Positions 27,087 to 35,908 of a DNA stretch of 64,000 nt are shown one piece after another. The stretch spans positions 372,001-436,000 of the forward strand of contig CAWEWZ010000007.1 in NCBI GenBank assembly GCA_963812885.1, read 5' to 3'. Under the pieces are notes generated by a model that saw only the letters and a list, made by a program, of their open reading frames with translations, was not told the origin of the DNA and did no database searches. The stretch comes from Bog-756 sp963812885 (GTDB lineage: Bacteria; Actinomycetota; Acidimicrobiia; Acidimicrobiales; RAAP-2). The first letter of the stretch is position 1. Each line of letters opens with the position of its first letter. The translations under genes and the position numbers were made by a program.

Positions 27087-28723
27087 CCCTCGACGCCGTC
27101 ATCGTCGGCTCGGGCCCGGGCGGCGCCACGGTGGCCGACGTGCTCACCGCGGCCGGATGGAGCGTGGCCATCATCGAGAAGGGCCGCAACCATCTGCTCG
27201 ACCCCGAGGACCTGAGCCGTCCGAGGTTCGACTACTCGAACGACGAGATCAAGTTCCTCAGCCGCCACTTCCTCGGCCCCGACCCGCTGGTCGAGCCCCG
27301 CACCTTCCGGACCCACGAGGACGACGGGGACCACACCCACGTGGGCGAGGTCAACTCGGTCCCGACCACGGTGGGCGGGGGCGGCACCCACGCCGACGGG
27401 AAGGTGCCCCGCTTCCGGCCCGACGACTTCCGTGTCCACTCGGTGTTCGGGCCCCAACCGGACGCCGAGGTGGCCGACTGGCCGATCGACTACGACGAGC
27501 TCGAGCCGTACTACGCCGAGGTGGAGCGGCTCATCGGCGTGGCCGGCACCGAGGGGGCCAATCCCTTCGCCGCCCCCCGATCGGGTCCCTTCCCGATGCC
27601 CTCGGGCGCCCCCATGTACGGCGCCCTCGTGTCCAGCGCCGCGGCCGAGCGCCTCGGTTACCACCCCTACCCGGCCCCCACCGCGGCCAACAGCGTCCCC
27701 TACGACGGAAGGCCGGCCTGCAACAACTGCGGCTTCTGCGCCTACTTCGGCTGCCCCATCCACGCCAAGGGCGACCCGATCGCCATGCTCCAGCGGGCCA
27801 TGGCCAGCGGACGGGCCGAGCTGGTGGCGGAGACCTTCGTGTCCCGGATCGTCACCGACGGCCGCCGGGCCACGGGCGTCGAACTGGTGGGACCCGACGG
27901 TTCGATGCGCACCATGGCCGCCCGACATGTGGTGGTGGCCGCCGGCGCCATCGAGACGCCCCGGCTGCTGCTCCTCTCCGGGCTCGACCATCCGCTGCTG
28001 GGCCGGTACCTGATGACCCACTTCCAGACCATCGTGGCCGGCTCCATGCCCTTCCGCACCTACGCCGAGCGGGGCCGGGCGGTGACCCACGTCCACGACG
28101 ACATGATCGTGGGTGACGACGCCTCGCGGGCGGCGGCCGCCGAGGCCGGCCTCCCCTGGCTGCGCGGGGGTCTGGTCGAGCACAGCGGGGCCGGCCTCCC
28201 CATCATGGAGGCCAAGCACATGCCGTGGGGCGAGCACCACCCGCGGATCATGGCCGACTCGGGCATCCGCAAGCGCCTGTGGGCCTTCATCATGCAGGGC
28301 GAGGACCTGCCCTATGCCGGCAACCGGGTGGACCTCGACCCGACCATCCGGGACGCCCGCGGCTATCCGGTGGCCCGGGTGACCTACCGGCCGGGTCGCC
28401 ACGAGCTGGTCACCTCGGACCACTACGGCCCCCGGCTGCGGGCCATCCTCAAGGAGATGGGCTCGGAATGGGCCACCGTCTCCAGCTCGCCGGGAACCGG
28501 CAACGCCTCGTCGCCGTCGGCCATACCCGAGAGCCGGCACAACATGGGCACGGTCCGGATGGGGGCCGATCCGGCCACCTCGGTGGTCGGCCCCACCGGG
28601 CGGCTCCACCAGCTCGAGAACGTGATCGTGGCCGACTCGTCGGTGTTCGTCACCTCAGCCGGCTATGGGCCGACCCTCACCCTGGCCGCCCTGGCCGCCC
28701 GTGCCGCCCACCTGATGACCTGA
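27083..28723 (+). CDS. GMC family FAD-dependent oxidoreductase
   Basis: 546 residues. The FAD-binding motif VIVGSGPGGATVADVLTAAG is at the N-terminus and IIEKG follows. VPTTVGGGGTHADGKVPRF is a GMC flavin loop. Four Cys residues lie in ACNNCGFCAYFGCPIHAKGD, resembling the cluster of gluconate-dehydrogenase-type large subunits. VVVAAGAIETPRLLLLSG matches GMC signature 2. RHNMGTVRMGADPATSVV and ADSSVFVTSAGYGPTLTLAA hold the catalytic-region His and Asn/Tyr positions. Likely oxidises an alcohol, possibly the product of the adjacent P450. A heme subunit is missing from the neighbourhood, so the electron acceptor is unknown. Confidence 0.9.
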   Translation: MTLDAVIVGSGPGGATVADVLTAAGWSVAIIEKGRNHLLDPEDLSRPRFDYSNDEIKFLSRHFLGPDPLVEPRTFRTHEDDGDHTHVGEVNSVPTTVGGGGTHADGKVPRFRPDDFRVHSVFGPQPDAEVADWPIDYDELEPYYAEVERLIGVAGTEGANPFAAPRSGPFPMPSGAPMYGALVSSAAAERLGYHPYPAPTAANSVPYDGRPACNNCGFCAYFGCPIHAKGDPIAMLQRAMASGRAELVAETFVSRIVTDGRRATGVELVGPDGSMRTMAARHVVVAAGAIETPRLLLLSGLDHPLLGRYLMTHFQTIVAGSMPFRTYAERGRAVTHVHDDMIVGDDASRAAAAEAGLPWLRGGLVEHSGAGLPIMEAKHMPWGEHHPRIMADSGIRKRLWAFIMQGEDLPYAGNRVDLDPTIRDARGYPVARVTYRPGRHELVTSDHYGPRLRAILKEMGSEWATVSSSPGTGNASSPSAIPESRHNMGTVRMGADPATSVVGPTGRLHQLENVIVADSSVFVTSAGYGPTLTLAALAARAAHLMT

Positions 28724-28744
28724 CCCGGTCGGCCCGGTCCGCGC

Positions 28745-29989
28745 TCAGCCCGGCGCCGCGGGTGAGCAGCAGCGTGCCCGGCGATGGGCCCGCCCCCGTT
28801 GCTCACCGCGGCCACCTCGGGGAGCGAGTCCCGGCGGCGCCGGACCTGACGGTCGCCCCCCTCGCCCCGGAGCTGGACGCAGGCCTCGTGGATGAGGCCG
28901 AAGCCGTGGAGCCGGCCCCCCGACAGCTGCCCGCCGGCCGTGTTGAGGGGAAGGACGCCCGAGCGCGAGATGGCGGTGCCGTCCTCGACGAAGGATCCGC
29001 TCTCGCCCCGGCCGCAGAAGCCCATCGACTCCAGCCACACCATGGCCAGGATGGAGAAGCCGTCGTAGAGCTGGGCCACGTCGACGTCCGAGGGCCGGAG
29101 ATCGGTGCGCTCCCACATGGAGGCGGCCGCGTCGCGGGCGGCCATCGAGGTGGGGTCGTCGAACTGGTCCCAGCTGGCCCGGCCCCGCAGCGCGGTGCCC
29201 ACCGCGTTCACGTGAGCAGGCCTGACGGGGAGCATCGGGGGCATAGTCGCGGTGGGAGACCACGAAGGCCGTCGATCCGTCGCACGGGGCGTCGCAGTCG
29301 AAGAGGCACAGGGGAGTCGAGATCATCCGGGCGCCCAGGTAGTCGGCCAGGTCCATCGGGTCCGAGTAGATGGCCGACGGGTTGAGGGCGGCGTTGCGTC
29401 GTCCGTTGAGGGCGATCTGGCCCAGCTGCTCCCGGGTCAGGGAGAACTCGTGCATCCGGCGATCGGCGACCAGGGCGAGCCAGTTGACGGCCGACACCGC
29501 CCCGAAGGGCAGGGTCCACTGGAGGAAGCCGGAGAACCGGGGGACACCGCCACCGCCACCGCCACCGCCGCCACCGCTGCCACCGATGCCCTGACGGCCG
29601 CCGCTGCCCTGGGCCGTCGCCTCGGACACCGTGCGGTAGACGAGTACGTGGCGGGCCAACCCGGCCCCCACGGCCAGGCAGGCGGCGATGAGGGCGCGCA
29701 TCTGGCCCGGCCCCTCCCCTCCGCCGTCGTGCCAGTTGAGCCGCAGCCGCAGCGCGTCCTGCACCTCGGGACTGCTCGGGCCGGCGAACCCCGGGGTGCC
29801 GGCTCCCATCCCCGGATAGGTGGCCAGCCCGTCGATGTCGTCGCGGGTGAGGCCGGCGTCGTGCACGGCGGCCAGGCACGCCTCGACGGTGAGGTCCAGG
29901 TCGCTCCGGTGCAGGGGCCGGCCCACGGCCGACTGGCCGATGCCGGAGATCACGGCGCGGCGTTCGAGTGGTTCTTCGACGGGGCTCAT
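28745..29989 (-). CDS. Ltp2-like thiolase-fold protein (acyl-CoA retro-aldolase type), frameshifted
   Basis: About 414 residues: AVISGIGQSAVGRPLHRSDL, ACLAAVHDAGLTRDDIDGLA, MRALIAACLAVGAGLARHVL, DYLGARMISTPLCLFDCDAP and VDVAQLYDGFSILAMVWLES. The thiolase Cys is absent and QLYDGF carries the conserved Tyr region of Ltp2-type aldolases. Extra bases near 29219 and 28783, and probably one near 28750, break the frame; the last few residues (GTLLLTRGAG) and exact end are uncertain. A Gly-rich insertion encoded by a CCACCG repeat lies near residue 150. The start overlaps the DUF35 stop (ATGA). In mycobacteria an Ltp2-DUF35 complex cleaves the last steroid side-chain piece. Confidence 0.75.
   Translation of the reverse strand: MSPVEEPLERRAVISGIGQSAVGRPLHRSDLDLTVEACLAAVHDAGLTRDDIDGLATYPGMGAGTPGFAGPSSPEVQDALRLRLNWHDGGGEGPGQMRALIAACLAVGAGLARHVLVYRTVSEATAQGSGGRQGIGGSGGGGGGGGGGVPRFSGFLQWTLPFGAVSAVNWLALVADRRMHEFSLTREQLGQIALNGRRNAALNPSAIYSDPMDLADYLGARMISTPLCLFDCDAPCDGSTAFVVSHRDYAPDAPRQACSRERGGHRAAGPGQLGPVRRPHLDGRPRRGRLHVGAHRSPALGRRRGPALRRLLHPGHGVAGVDGLLRPGRERILRRGRHRHLALGRPSPQHGRRAAVGGPAPRLRPHPRGLRPAPGRGGRPSGPAPPGLAPRGGRGEQRGRAHRRARCCSPAAPG
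29545..29585. repeat. CCACCG/CCGCCA microsatellite coding a glycine run
   Basis: About six imperfect units of the 6-mer CACCGC encode a run of ten Gly residues in the Ltp2-like protein. Such runs change length easily. Confidence 0.7.
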
Positions 29990-30414
29990 GACCCCGTCCC
30001 CCCGGCGCTGGGCCGGAACAGGGGAAGGTACACGTCGTCGTTCTGCTCGAAGACCACCTCGATGGCCATGCCGTCCCGGACGTCCTCCAGCTCGACGTCG
30101 ACCAGGTTGGTGGTGAGACGGACGCTCGCCTGCTCTTCGATGGCCACCAGCCCGATCAGGTAGGGGTCGCTCCCCGGGATCCACTGCTGCACGTTGCAGG
30201 TGGAGGCGACCAGGGTGGCCCGTCCGCTGACCACCTCGGGCGCCATGTCCCGGGACAGGCAGACCGGGCAGACCGGTCCGGGCGGGTGCACGTACTCACC
30301 GCAGTCCTGGCAGCGGAGGAACCGGAGGTGTCCGTCGGCCCCGCTGGTCCAGAAGAAGCGGTTCTCGTCGTCGATCCGGGGCAGGAGGCGGATGGCCGGG
30401 CCGCGGGCGGGCAT
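29986..30414 (-). CDS. OB-fold/zinc-ribbon DUF35 protein
   Basis: 142 residues. An N-terminal helix (PRIDDENRFFWTSGADGHLR) leads into a four-Cys rubredoxin-like zinc ribbon, CQDCGEYVHPPGPVCPVC. An OB-fold follows (GRATLVASTCNVQQWIPGSD, YLIGLVAIEEQASVRLTTNL). DUF35 proteins bind thiolase-fold partners; in steroid degraders they form the Ltp2 retro-aldolase complex, and elsewhere they support acyl-CoA condensation. The ATGA overlap with the Ltp2-like gene supports a physical complex here. The start at 30414 has only weak ribosome-site support. Confidence 0.85.
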   Translation of the reverse strand: MPARGPAIRLLPRIDDENRFFWTSGADGHLRFLRCQDCGEYVHPPGPVCPVCLSRDMAPEVVSGRATLVASTCNVQQWIPGSDPYLIGLVAIEEQASVRLTTNLVDVELEDVRDGMAIEVVFEQNDDVYLPLFRPSAGGTGS

Positions 30415-30457
30415 CACCGCCGGCTCCGGTGCCCGGCGCGGGTCGGGGAGGCGGACC

Positions 30458-31443
30458 TCATCGGCGGTCCAGCACTTCGGGGTTGACGATGTTGAGCGGC
30501 CGGGCGCCGGCCAGCAGCCGGCACAGGTCCTCGGCGATGGTCGTGGTGTGGTTGGACTCGGTGTCGTAGGTGGCACCGCCGATGTGGGGGGCCAGGACCA
30601 CCGAGTCGAACGTGGTCAGCGGGTGGTCGACGGCCAGGGACTCCCCGACGAAGTGGTCGAGCCCGGCGGCCGACACCTTGCCCGACCGCAGCGCCTCGAC
30701 CAGTGCGTCGGTGTCGTGGAGCTGGGCCCGGGCCGTGTTGAGGAAGACCACCCCGTCGCGCATCGAGGCGAACTGCTCGGCCCCGATCATCCCGGTCGTC
30801 TCCGGGGTGACCGGCGCATGCATCGAGATCACGTCGGCCCGGGCCAGGAGCTCCTCGAGGCTCACCGTGGGCTCGTCGGCGTAGGGGTCGTAGGCGATGA
30901 CCTCGAGCCCCAGCCCCGCAGCCGCCACTTGAGAGCCCGCCCGACCGCACCCAGGCCGACCAGGCCGGCGGTGCGCCCGGCCAGCTCCCAGGCCCGGAAG
31001 CGCTGGTAGGGGATGGTGCCGTCCTTGTAGATCTCGCCGTGGCGCACGTCGGCGTCGGCCGCCACCACGCCGCGGGTGGCGGCGAAGAGCAGGGCCACGG
31101 CCAGCTCGGCCACGGCATCGGCGTTCCGTCCCGGAGCCCGGAGCACGGGGACCCCGGCGGCGGTGGCCGCGGCCACGTCCACGTTGTTCGGATCGCCCCG
31201 GCAGCTGCACACGGCCACCAGGTCCAGGTCGAAGAGGGGCCCGGCACAGCGATCGCTCTCGACCACCACGATCGAGGCCCCCTCGGCGGCCACCCGTTCG
31301 GCCAGCTGCTCGGCGTTGTAGATCCGGAGCGAGGGCTGATCGAGCCACGAATCGATGGTGAGGTCGGCCAGCTCGCCGAGCAGGACCAGCCCCGGCCCCC
31401 GTACGGCTGCCGTCACCAGTGCCCTCGGTCGTTGTTCGGACAT
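30458..31443 (-). CDS. D-isomer-specific 2-hydroxyacid dehydrogenase (SerA-like), frameshifted
   Basis: About 328 residues. The N-terminal catalytic-domain half (ALVTAAVRGPGLVLLGELAD) is followed by VPVLRAPGRNADAVAELAVA, the NAD motif GLVGLGAVGRALK, FLNTARAQLHDTDALVEALR with the substrate Arg, and VVLAPHIGGATYDTESNHT with the catalytic His. One missing base near 30930 separates the NAD motif from VIAYDPYADEPTVSLEELL. It reduces 2-oxoacids or oxidises 2-hydroxyacids with NAD(P). It is divergent from the FGGY kinase gene across a shared control region and may handle a sugar-acid intermediate. Confidence 0.83.
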
Positions 31444-31516
31444 GCTGTTCGCAGCTCCTCGCTCGGTTCTCCGGAGCCTCCCGGAGGTCGGACCGGCCCG
31501 GTCGCCGGTTCGCGTC

Positions 31517-31554
31517 CATAATGGCGTGTCATGACGCGAATGTCAGGTTTGTGA
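31517..31554 (+). promoter_or_regulatory. Divergent control region with mini-ORF MTRMSGL and operator
   Basis: CATAAT (31517-31522) is a good -10 box, followed by 8 bases and a 7-codon ORF (31531-31554) whose TGA overlaps the kinase GTG (GTGA). ATGACG-CGAA-TGTCAG (31531-31546) matches the window palindrome at 10 of 12 arm positions. The same AT-rich box read leftward (CATTAT) may serve the dehydrogenase. Confidence 0.5.
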
Positions 31555-32935
31555 GCGGGTCGCCGGGGACCGGCTGCACCGTCGGCGTGGACGTGGGCAC
31601 CACGTCGGTCAAGGCGGTGGCCGTGGACGCAGGGGGCAACGTGCTGGCCCGGGCCCGGGTTCCCCATCGGGTGGGCACCCCGACGGCCGACTCCCTCGAG
31701 CACGACGTGGCCCGGGCCTGGCGCCGCGGGCCGCGGCGGGCCTTCGCCGAGGTGTCCGCCGGGCTCGACGGCGCCGCCCGCCGGCGTGGTGGTCACCTCG
31801 ATGGTCCCCTCGATCACCGCCGTGGACCGGAAGGGCCGGCCCCTGCTCCCCGGCCTGCTCTACGGCGACGGTCGGGCCCGGGACACCGGGCCGGCGGCCG
31901 ACCGGCGACCCGGGCGGGGAACGCGAGCAGGGGAGGCGCATGCTCGGCTGGGCCGTCGGCCAACACCCGGGTGCCTTCGGCTACTGGAACTGCCAGGCGG
32001 TGGCCACCCACGCCCTGACCGGGGTCCCGGCCGTGGATGCGGCCACGGCCACCTCGTTCGGGGGCCTGTACGGCAGGAAGGCGGTGGGACAAGGCGGCCC
32101 TCGACGAGCTCGGGGTGGACGAGGGCCAGCTTCCGGTGGTGGGCCAAATGGGAGCGGCGTTGGGTTCGGTGCCCGGAACGTCGACCGCCTTCGCCGGCGG
32201 TTCGATCGACGCCTTCTGCGAACAGATCGTGGCCGGGGCCAACCAGCCCGGCGACGTCCTGGCCATCTTCGGGGCCACCCTCATCGTGTGGGTGGTGACC
32301 GAGGAGTGGAAGGACGTACCCGGCCTCCACACCCTGCCCAACATGGTGGCCGGTCAGGTGATGATCGGGGGCCCGAGCAACGCCGGCGCCCTGTTCGCCG
32401 ACTGGGTCCGGGCCACGGTCGGGCGACCCCCCCGCAGGCCGTCGGCGCCATCCGGCGACGACCGGGTCGGGGACCCGACGCGGGTGCCGGTGTGGCTTCC
32501 CTACCTGCGGGGGGAGCGGATCCCCTTCCACGATCCTGCCCTCCGGGCCAGCGTGCACGGCCTCGACATCTCCCAGGGCCCGGCGGCCCTGGTCCGGGGA
32601 GCCCACGAGGCCAGCGGCTTCGTGATCAGGCGCATCCTCGAACGCTCGGGGTTCAGCGGCCGCCGGATCATCGCCACCGGCGGAGGGTCGCGATCGGTAC
32701 CGTGGATGCAGGCCGTGGCCGATGCCACCGGGCTCCCCGTGGACACCGTGGCCGTGTCCGAGGGTGCGGCCCTGGGGGCCGCCTTCCTGGCCCGGATGGC
32801 CGCCGGACTGGAGACCTCGTTCGACGCCGCCGGGGATGGGCCCGGGCCGGGCGGAGGATCGAACCGGACCCGGCGTGGGCCGCCGCCGCCTCACTGCGCT
32901 ACGAGCAGTTCGAGGCCTTGGGCCCGGAGGGCTGA
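31551..32935 (+). CDS. FGGY-family carbohydrate kinase, multiply frameshifted
   Basis: About 460 residues after correction. The N-terminal ATPase motif TVGVDVGTTSVKAVAVDAGG is clear, followed by VVVTSMVPSITAVDRKGRPL, MLGWAVGQHPGAFGYWNCQA, WDKAALDELGVDEGQLPVVG, SGFVIRRILERSGF and RRIIATGGGSRSVPWMQAVA (the FGGY signature region), then DTVAVSEGAALGAAFLARMA. Extra bases near 31772, 31890 and 32088 and a missing base near 32836 break the frame. It phosphorylates a sugar or polyol, xylulokinase-like by layout; the substrate is unknown. The GTG start at 31551 is coupled to a 7-codon mini-ORF. Confidence 0.75.
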
Positions 32936-32944
32936 GGCCGGGAC

Positions 32945-34207
32945 TCAGCGCCCGGGCGGAGCGCCGGGATCGCCGTTGGGGGCGAAGGCGGCCTTGAGGA
33001 CACCGCTCTCCTCGGGCCGGGCCAGGGTCTTGAGCGCCTCCCACCAGTTCTCCAGCGGGAACCGGTGGGTCACCATCGAGGTCAGGTCGATCCGGTCCGC
33101 CTGGACCAGGGCCAGATAGTGCTCGATGGCGTGGCCGCGGACCCCTTCGAACTCCTCGATGGCGAAGGCGTTGGAGCCGACGATGGTCAGCTCCTTGAAG
33201 TAGACGGGCGTCCACTCCCACCGGCCGGGGATGGCCACGCCGGTGTAGACCAGCCGGCCCCGCTCGGCCAGGACCCGGGCCCCGACCTCGAAGGTCTCGG
33301 GCTTGGCCACCGAGTCGTAGACCACGTCGATGTGACCGGGCTGGGTCATGGGCAGACCGTCGAAGGCCGGATGGAGCACGCCCCCCGACCAGTCGGCCAG
33401 GGCTTCGACCAGTGCCAGGCGGGGCTCGTGGGCGAAGACGGCGGCGGCGCCGAACTTGCGGGCCATGGCCATCTGGGCCGGGAACCGGGCCACCACCGCC
33501 ACCTCCACCTCCGGGTGGAGGGCGGTGAGAATGGCCACGCTGGCCAGCCCGAGGGCACCGGCTCCGTAGACCAGGGCTCTCCCGCCGGGGGGCGGGGGAT
33601 TGCGGATGATGGCGTGGAAGGACACCGAGAAGGGGTCGGCCAGCACGGCGGCTTCGTCGGACACGTCGTCGGGCACCGGGAAGAGCATCGACGAATGGGC
33701 GGCCAGCCCCTCGGCCCAGGCCCCCGGCGCCCCGGTGACCACGCCGATGTGGACGCCGGGGCCGATGTCGCCCTTGGTGAACGACCAGCACAGGTTGAGG
33801 TCGCCGGCCTGGCAGGGCGGGCACAGCGGCGAGATCCCGCGTGGGGCACAACTCAGCCAGGGATTGAGCACCACCCGCTGCCCGACGTCGACGTCGCGGG
33901 CCGCGGGTCCGAGGGAGACCACCTCGGCCACCACCTCGTGTCCGGGCACGTGGGGGAGCGAGGAGAACGCGGCCATCGGGTTGTCGATGTCCCCGTCGTC
34001 GAACTCACCGAGGACCAGCTTGGTGTCCGAGCCGCAGACGCCGGACAGGATGGGCCTGGTGACCACCCAGTCGGGGTGGATGGGGTGAGCGTCGTCCAGA
34101 TCGTGCAGACCGAAAGGGAGGCGGGCCAGCCGTTCCTCGAGCTTGTCGGTCGGGACCGGTCGTTGCTCCCGTTTGTCGGGACGGGCACCGAACAGGAGGG
34201 CCTTCAC
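32945..34207 (-). CDS. Zinc-dependent alcohol dehydrogenase family protein
   Basis: An intact 420-residue MDR protein. CGSDTKLV and PGHEVVAEV supply catalytic-zinc residues, and CAPRGISPLCPPCQAGDLNLC supplies the four structural-zinc Cys. The nucleotide loop is VYGAGALGLASVAIL and the C-terminal part includes THRFPLENWWEALKTL. The glycine pattern GAGALG differs slightly from GxGxxG but is common. It oxidises an alcohol or reduces an aldehyde. The GTG start overlaps the SDR stop (GTGA), so it is translated together with the SDR upstream. Confidence 0.87.
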   Translation of the reverse strand: MKALLFGARPDKREQRPVPTDKLEERLARLPFGLHDLDDAHPIHPDWVVTRPILSGVCGSDTKLVLGEFDDGDIDNPMAAFSSLPHVPGHEVVAEVVSLGPAARDVDVGQRVVLNPWLSCAPRGISPLCPPCQAGDLNLCWSFTKGDIGPGVHIGVVTGAPGAWAEGLAAHSSMLFPVPDDVSDEAAVLADPFSVSFHAIIRNPPPPGGRALVYGAGALGLASVAILTALHPEVEVAVVARFPAQMAMARKFGAAAVFAHEPRLALVEALADWSGGVLHPAFDGLPMTQPGHIDVVYDSVAKPETFEVGARVLAERGRLVYTGVAIPGRWEWTPVYFKELTIVGSNAFAIEEFEGVRGHAIEHYLALVQADRIDLTSMVTHRFPLENWWEALKTLARPEESGVLKAAFAPNGDPGAPPGR

Positions 34208-35022
34208 GACGAGCGGCCCCGGGTGGCCTCGGCCACCGACTCCTCGTCGACGTTGCCCTCGCTCATGGCCCGCATGCTGGCCACAAAACCGTCGAAGTCC
34301 TTCGTCTTCATCTCGACCACGGCCCGCATGTCGGGGAGATAGTGCTCGAACAGGTCGCTGTCGATCGCCTCGACGATGCCGGCGGCGACCTCCTCGGCCG
34401 GGACCAACGGTCCGGCATAGATGGGCGGATCGTTGTCGGGCTGGTCCCAGATCTCGGTGTCGATGGCCCCGGGCAGGACCAGCCGGACCGAGACGCCGGT
34501 GCCGACCAGGTCGGCGGCCAACCCCTCGCTCCATCCGGCCAGCGCGAATTTCGAGGCGCTGTAGGCCGCCTCGGTGGCGATTCCCAGCCGGCCCCCGAGG
34601 CTCGAGACGTTGACGATGGTTCCCGAACCCTGGGCCAGCAGTCCCGGGAGCAGGGCCAAGGTGATGGCCACCGGGGAGAAGTAGTTGACGGTCATGACCC
34701 GCTCGACCTCGGCCATGGTCAACCGGTCGGCAGGCCGCCGCATGGGGATGCCGGCGTTGTTGATGATGACGTCGAGCGGTCCGAGCTCGTCCCAGATGCG
34801 CAGGCTGAGGGCGGCCGCCTCGGCCGGATCGGACAGATCGGCGGCCCACGCCCGCGACCGGGGGGCACCGACCCGGCAGTCGGCCTCCATCCGCTCGAGC
34901 CGGTCCGCCCGTCGGGCGACCAGGGCCACCGTCGTTCCCTGGTCGGCGAGGAGCCGGGCGGTGGCGGCGCCGATGCCGGACGAGGCTCCGGTGACCAGGG
35001 CGGTGGGACCGGAGGCCGTCAT
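34204..35022 (-). CDS. SDR family NAD(P)-dependent oxidoreductase
   Basis: Intact, 272 residues. Cofactor motif ALVTGASSGIGAATARLLAD, NNAG in VIINNAGIPMRRPADR, catalytic Ser in TIVNVSSLGGRLGIA and YxxxK as AYSASKFAL. A classical SDR acting on a hydroxyl/keto group. It lies 42 bases after the PIG-L stop and overlaps the following alcohol dehydrogenase, giving a two-oxidoreductase unit. No substrate can be named. Confidence 0.88.
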   Translation of the reverse strand: MTASGPTALVTGASSGIGAATARLLADQGTTVALVARRADRLERMEADCRVGAPRSRAWAADLSDPAEAAALSLRIWDELGPLDVIINNAGIPMRRPADRLTMAEVERVMTVNYFSPVAITLALLPGLLAQGSGTIVNVSSLGGRLGIATEAAYSASKFALAGWSEGLAADLVGTGVSVRLVLPGAIDTEIWDQPDNDPPIYAGPLVPAEEVAAGIVEAIDSDLFEHYLPDMRAVVEMKTKDFDGFVASMRAMSEGNVDEESVAEATRGRSS

Positions 35023-35064
35023 GGACGCCGTCCCCGGGGGCGACGATCGAGGGCCAGCACGGGC

Positions 35065-35863
35065 TCAGTCGGTCCGGCGGGCATCGAGATCATCCGCCGA
35101 GGTTAGGCGCTCCCAACCGGGGGGCGGAGGGTCGAGCCGCCAGTACGGCTCGGGCACGTTGGCGTCGAGGCGCTCGGAGAGGAGGTGGTCCCGCTCCAAG
35201 GGCGCCACCTGGCTGACGTAGTGGCCGATGGCCGTGCGCTTGGCGCTCATGTCCGGTTGGACGGGCACGACGGCCGGGGTGGGCCACAGACCGCTCCGGA
35301 AGAGCTTCGAGATGCGCCACGCCATCAGGCCCGGAAGGTGCTTGTAGCCGGCGTCCTCGTAGCAGAACCAGGCCGGACCGCCGCCGTCCTCCTCGATGGC
35401 CGATCGGGCCAGCAGGCCGGCGTCGTGGGTCAGCACGTGGTCGGGATTGGCCAGGCCCAAGGGCAGGAACACCGCGCTGGCGCCGCGCCGCGGTGATGGC
35501 CCGGCCCAGGGCCGGGGCCACGTCGGCCGGAGCCGGCCGCTGGTCGGGGGGCAGGTACTGGTGGTCGGGGAAGTCGAGCCACACCGGTGTGGCGTGCATC
35601 GAGGCCATGGCCGCCCGGTCCTCCTCCTGCCGGGCGCCGACCACGTCGTCGCCGGTCCGGAAGCCGCCGGCCGCGTCCCACGACGTCACCTCGTCGGGAT
35701 AGGAGGGCGGGCGCCCGGCCAGGACGGTGATCACGGTGCTCCCCGGGTAGCTGGTGAGCAGGTGGGCGGCACCCAGGGCGGCGTCGTCGAAGTGGGGCGA
35801 CACCACCACGATGGCGGCCAGCACCGAGGGGTCGACCAGACCCCACATTTGTTTCTCATCCAT
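35065..35863 (-). CDS. PIG-L (LmbE-like) deacetylase family protein, frameshifted
   Basis: About 265 residues. The zinc motif PHFDD in IVVVSPHFDDAALGAAHLLT is the family hallmark, and HDAGLLARSAIEEDGG carries the later zinc-ligand His. One extra base near 35485 breaks the frame before SAVFLPLGLANPDHVLTHD. These enzymes remove N-acyl groups from sugar derivatives, as in mycothiol and GPI-type pathways; here a GlcNAc-like glycoside is possible. The ATG at 35863 (MDEKQMWG) overlaps the end of a leaderless mini-ORF; a GTG at 35875 is an alternative start. Confidence 0.78.
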
Positions 35864-35891
35864 GTTGGTTGTCACCCATGGCCGGAGCGTA
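35856..35891 (-). promoter_or_regulatory. Leaderless mini-ORF MGDNQHG before the PIG-L gene
   Basis: A TACGCT -10 box (35891-35886) is followed by 6 bases and a 7-codon ORF (35879-35856). Its stop lies inside codons 2-3 of the PIG-L gene, so the two overlap by 8 bases. Confidence 0.45.
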
Positions 35892-35908
35892 ACGGGATGC
35901 CCGGGCCT

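Noticed and set aside
29545..29585. CCACCG tandem repeat as a CRISPR-like or regulatory array
   Set aside because: Units are 6 bp, contiguous and in frame within a coding gene, without spacers.
31860..33851. A 663-residue minus-strand frame opposite the FGGY kinase
   Set aside because: Shadow of the kinase and the alcohol dehydrogenase in other frames; no recognisable domain.
35022..35100. A 25-codon upstream ORF ending in ATGA at the SDR start (35022)
   Set aside because: It overlaps the end of the PIG-L gene in another frame and has no promoter in leaderless position; the overlap is expected by chance.
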